Source of the DNA: an uncultured Rhodospirillaceae bacterium
GTDB lineage: Bacteria > Pseudomonadota > Alphaproteobacteria > CAAGCB01 > CAG-977
Direction: 5' to 3'
Length of the DNA stretch: 14,273 bases
NCBI GenBank assembly: GCA_900553035.1
Contig: USCC01000055.1
Location: 1 to 14,273, forward strand
The notes under the pieces were generated by a model, which did not search any database, was not told where the DNA came from, and saw only the letters and a list, made by a program, of their open reading frames with translations. This document shows positions 13,509 through 14,273 of this stretch, piece by piece. The translations under genes were made by a program, and so were the position numbers. The first letter of the stretch is position 1; each line of letters opens with the position of its first letter.

Positions 13509-14273
13509 TTAAACCTGTTCCCGCTTTCCGGGTTTCAGAAGAAAGGCCAGTCCGCCCGCCAGTAGGAGCACCGCCGCCGAACCGGCTGTTCCGGCCGCGC
13601 TTGTCCCGGCGGCGTCGGAGAGCTTTTCATGGCCGTAATCGGGGAGAAGTGCGCTTTTTTTCTGCAGATGCGCCGTTCTTTCGTGAACGGCGCTTTTCCC
13701 GGAAAGCTCCGCCGTTCCCGCCGTGCGCTCCATTGACCATTCCAGCCCGTCAGGTTTTTCAGAGGCCAGAAGCGACAGACCGCCGCCGATGACGAATGCT
13801 CCGATGGCCAGAGTCCCGGCAACCGCCTTGACAGACAGAGTCGGAAGCCTTGCGGCGGCGTCTGTAAGTTCGGGACGCGCCTGATACAGAAAGATCAGAA
13901 GCAGTCCCGTCAGAACGCCTTCCACCGCGCCGATCGCCAGATGAATCGGTTGCATCAGCAGAGCAAACGCCGCGAACGGCAGTTCCGTAATGCCCGAACA
14001 CAGTGTTTCCAGAACAACACAGAATGCTCCCAGCTGAAGCGAAACGATGCAGGACAGTACCGAGGCGGTCATCACCCGCGCGGCAGAGGCCTTTTTCCGG
14101 ATCAGCGGGCGGAAAATCAGGGGATAGGTGATAAAGCACCCGAAAAAGCCCATGTTGAACAGATTGCACCCGAACGCCAGCAGACCGCCGTCGGCAAACA
14201 GAAACGCTTGAATGAACAGAACGCAGGCCAGAACCGAAAAGGCCGCGTATGGGCCCAGCACGCACTGGATGTT
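13509..14273 (-). CDS. nikM: Fused NikMN/CbiMN-type nickel/cobalt substrate-binding component, 5' end missing
   Basis: The membrane protein that binds the metal in ECF nickel/cobalt importers. The frame is open to the right edge (NIQCVLGPYAAF), and the missing N-terminus should hold the MHIxDG metal site. FLFADGGLLAFGCNLFNMG is typical of CbiM/NikM, and six or so hydrophobic segments follow. The C-terminal part has one membrane segment, then PDGLEW, a polar stretch, PDYGHEKLSD and a last membrane segment ending KPGKREQV. This is the N-type (PDGLE) domain fused to M. A GTG at 14261 is in frame but would remove conserved sequence, so it is not taken as the start. nikQ begins at the next base after its stop. 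Confidence 0.9.
   Translation of the reverse strand, partial: NIQCVLGPYAAFSVLACVLFIQAFLFADGGLLAFGCNLFNMGFFGCFITYPLIFRPLIRKKASAARVMTASVLSCIVSLQLGAFCVVLETLCSGITELPFAAFALLMQPIHLAIGAVEGVLTGLLLIFLYQARPELTDAAARLPTLSVKAVAGTLAIGAFVIGGGLSLLASEKPDGLEWSMERTAGTAELSGKSAVHERTAHLQKKSALLPDYGHEKLSDAAGTSAAGTAGSAAVLLLAGGLAFLLKPGKREQV

Overview
The window is a gene-dense, moderately GC-rich bacterial chromosome segment with no phage, transposon or CRISPR signature. The order hisA-hisE-hinT on one strand is most familiar from Alphaproteobacteria. A nickel uptake and LarE block fits a host-associated or anaerobic lineage. The taxonomic placement is inference, because no rRNA is present.

Layout. (1) 1-2167: possibly the last codons of a plus-strand gene at the left edge, then a minus-strand exported protein whose C-terminal trypsin-like domain has lost two of its three catalytic residues. 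Its gene carries a 42-bp tandem duplication. (2) 2257-3678: a short histidine operon remnant, hisA, hisE and hinT, ending in a strong terminator. hisF, which usually lies between hisA and hisE, is absent here. (3) 3845-5056: a single-gene unit for a cytoplasmic class 3 lipase-like hydrolase. It shares a bidirectional terminator with the convergent pair galU-MFS transporter (7165 to 5094). (4) 7314-9247: a divergently transcribed, translationally coupled pair, an ATP-grasp ligase and a small serine esterase, neither assignable to a known pathway. The ligase gene has the arginine codon bias of a highly expressed gene. (5) 9325-9401: tRNA-Arg(CCU). (6) 14273 to 9468, minus strand: an ECF-type nickel/cobalt transporter (fused M-N substrate component cut by the right edge, then Q and O subunits) followed by larE. 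A cytoplasmic S41-like peptidase gene sits between Q and O. It appears to have its own promoter, and a second promoter candidate follows it in front of the O gene.

How the genes may work together. The transporter imports Ni(II). LarE supplies sulfur for the nickel-pincer nucleotide cofactor of the lactate racemase family, so the block looks like one cofactor-supply module, with LarB, LarC and any LarA-type enzyme outside the window. The ATP-grasp/esterase pair is the best candidate for an undescribed pathway: a carboxylate is probably activated and joined to an amine or alcohol, and a coupled esterase then cleaves or transfers the product. The inactive trypsin-like protein is the most unusual single protein.
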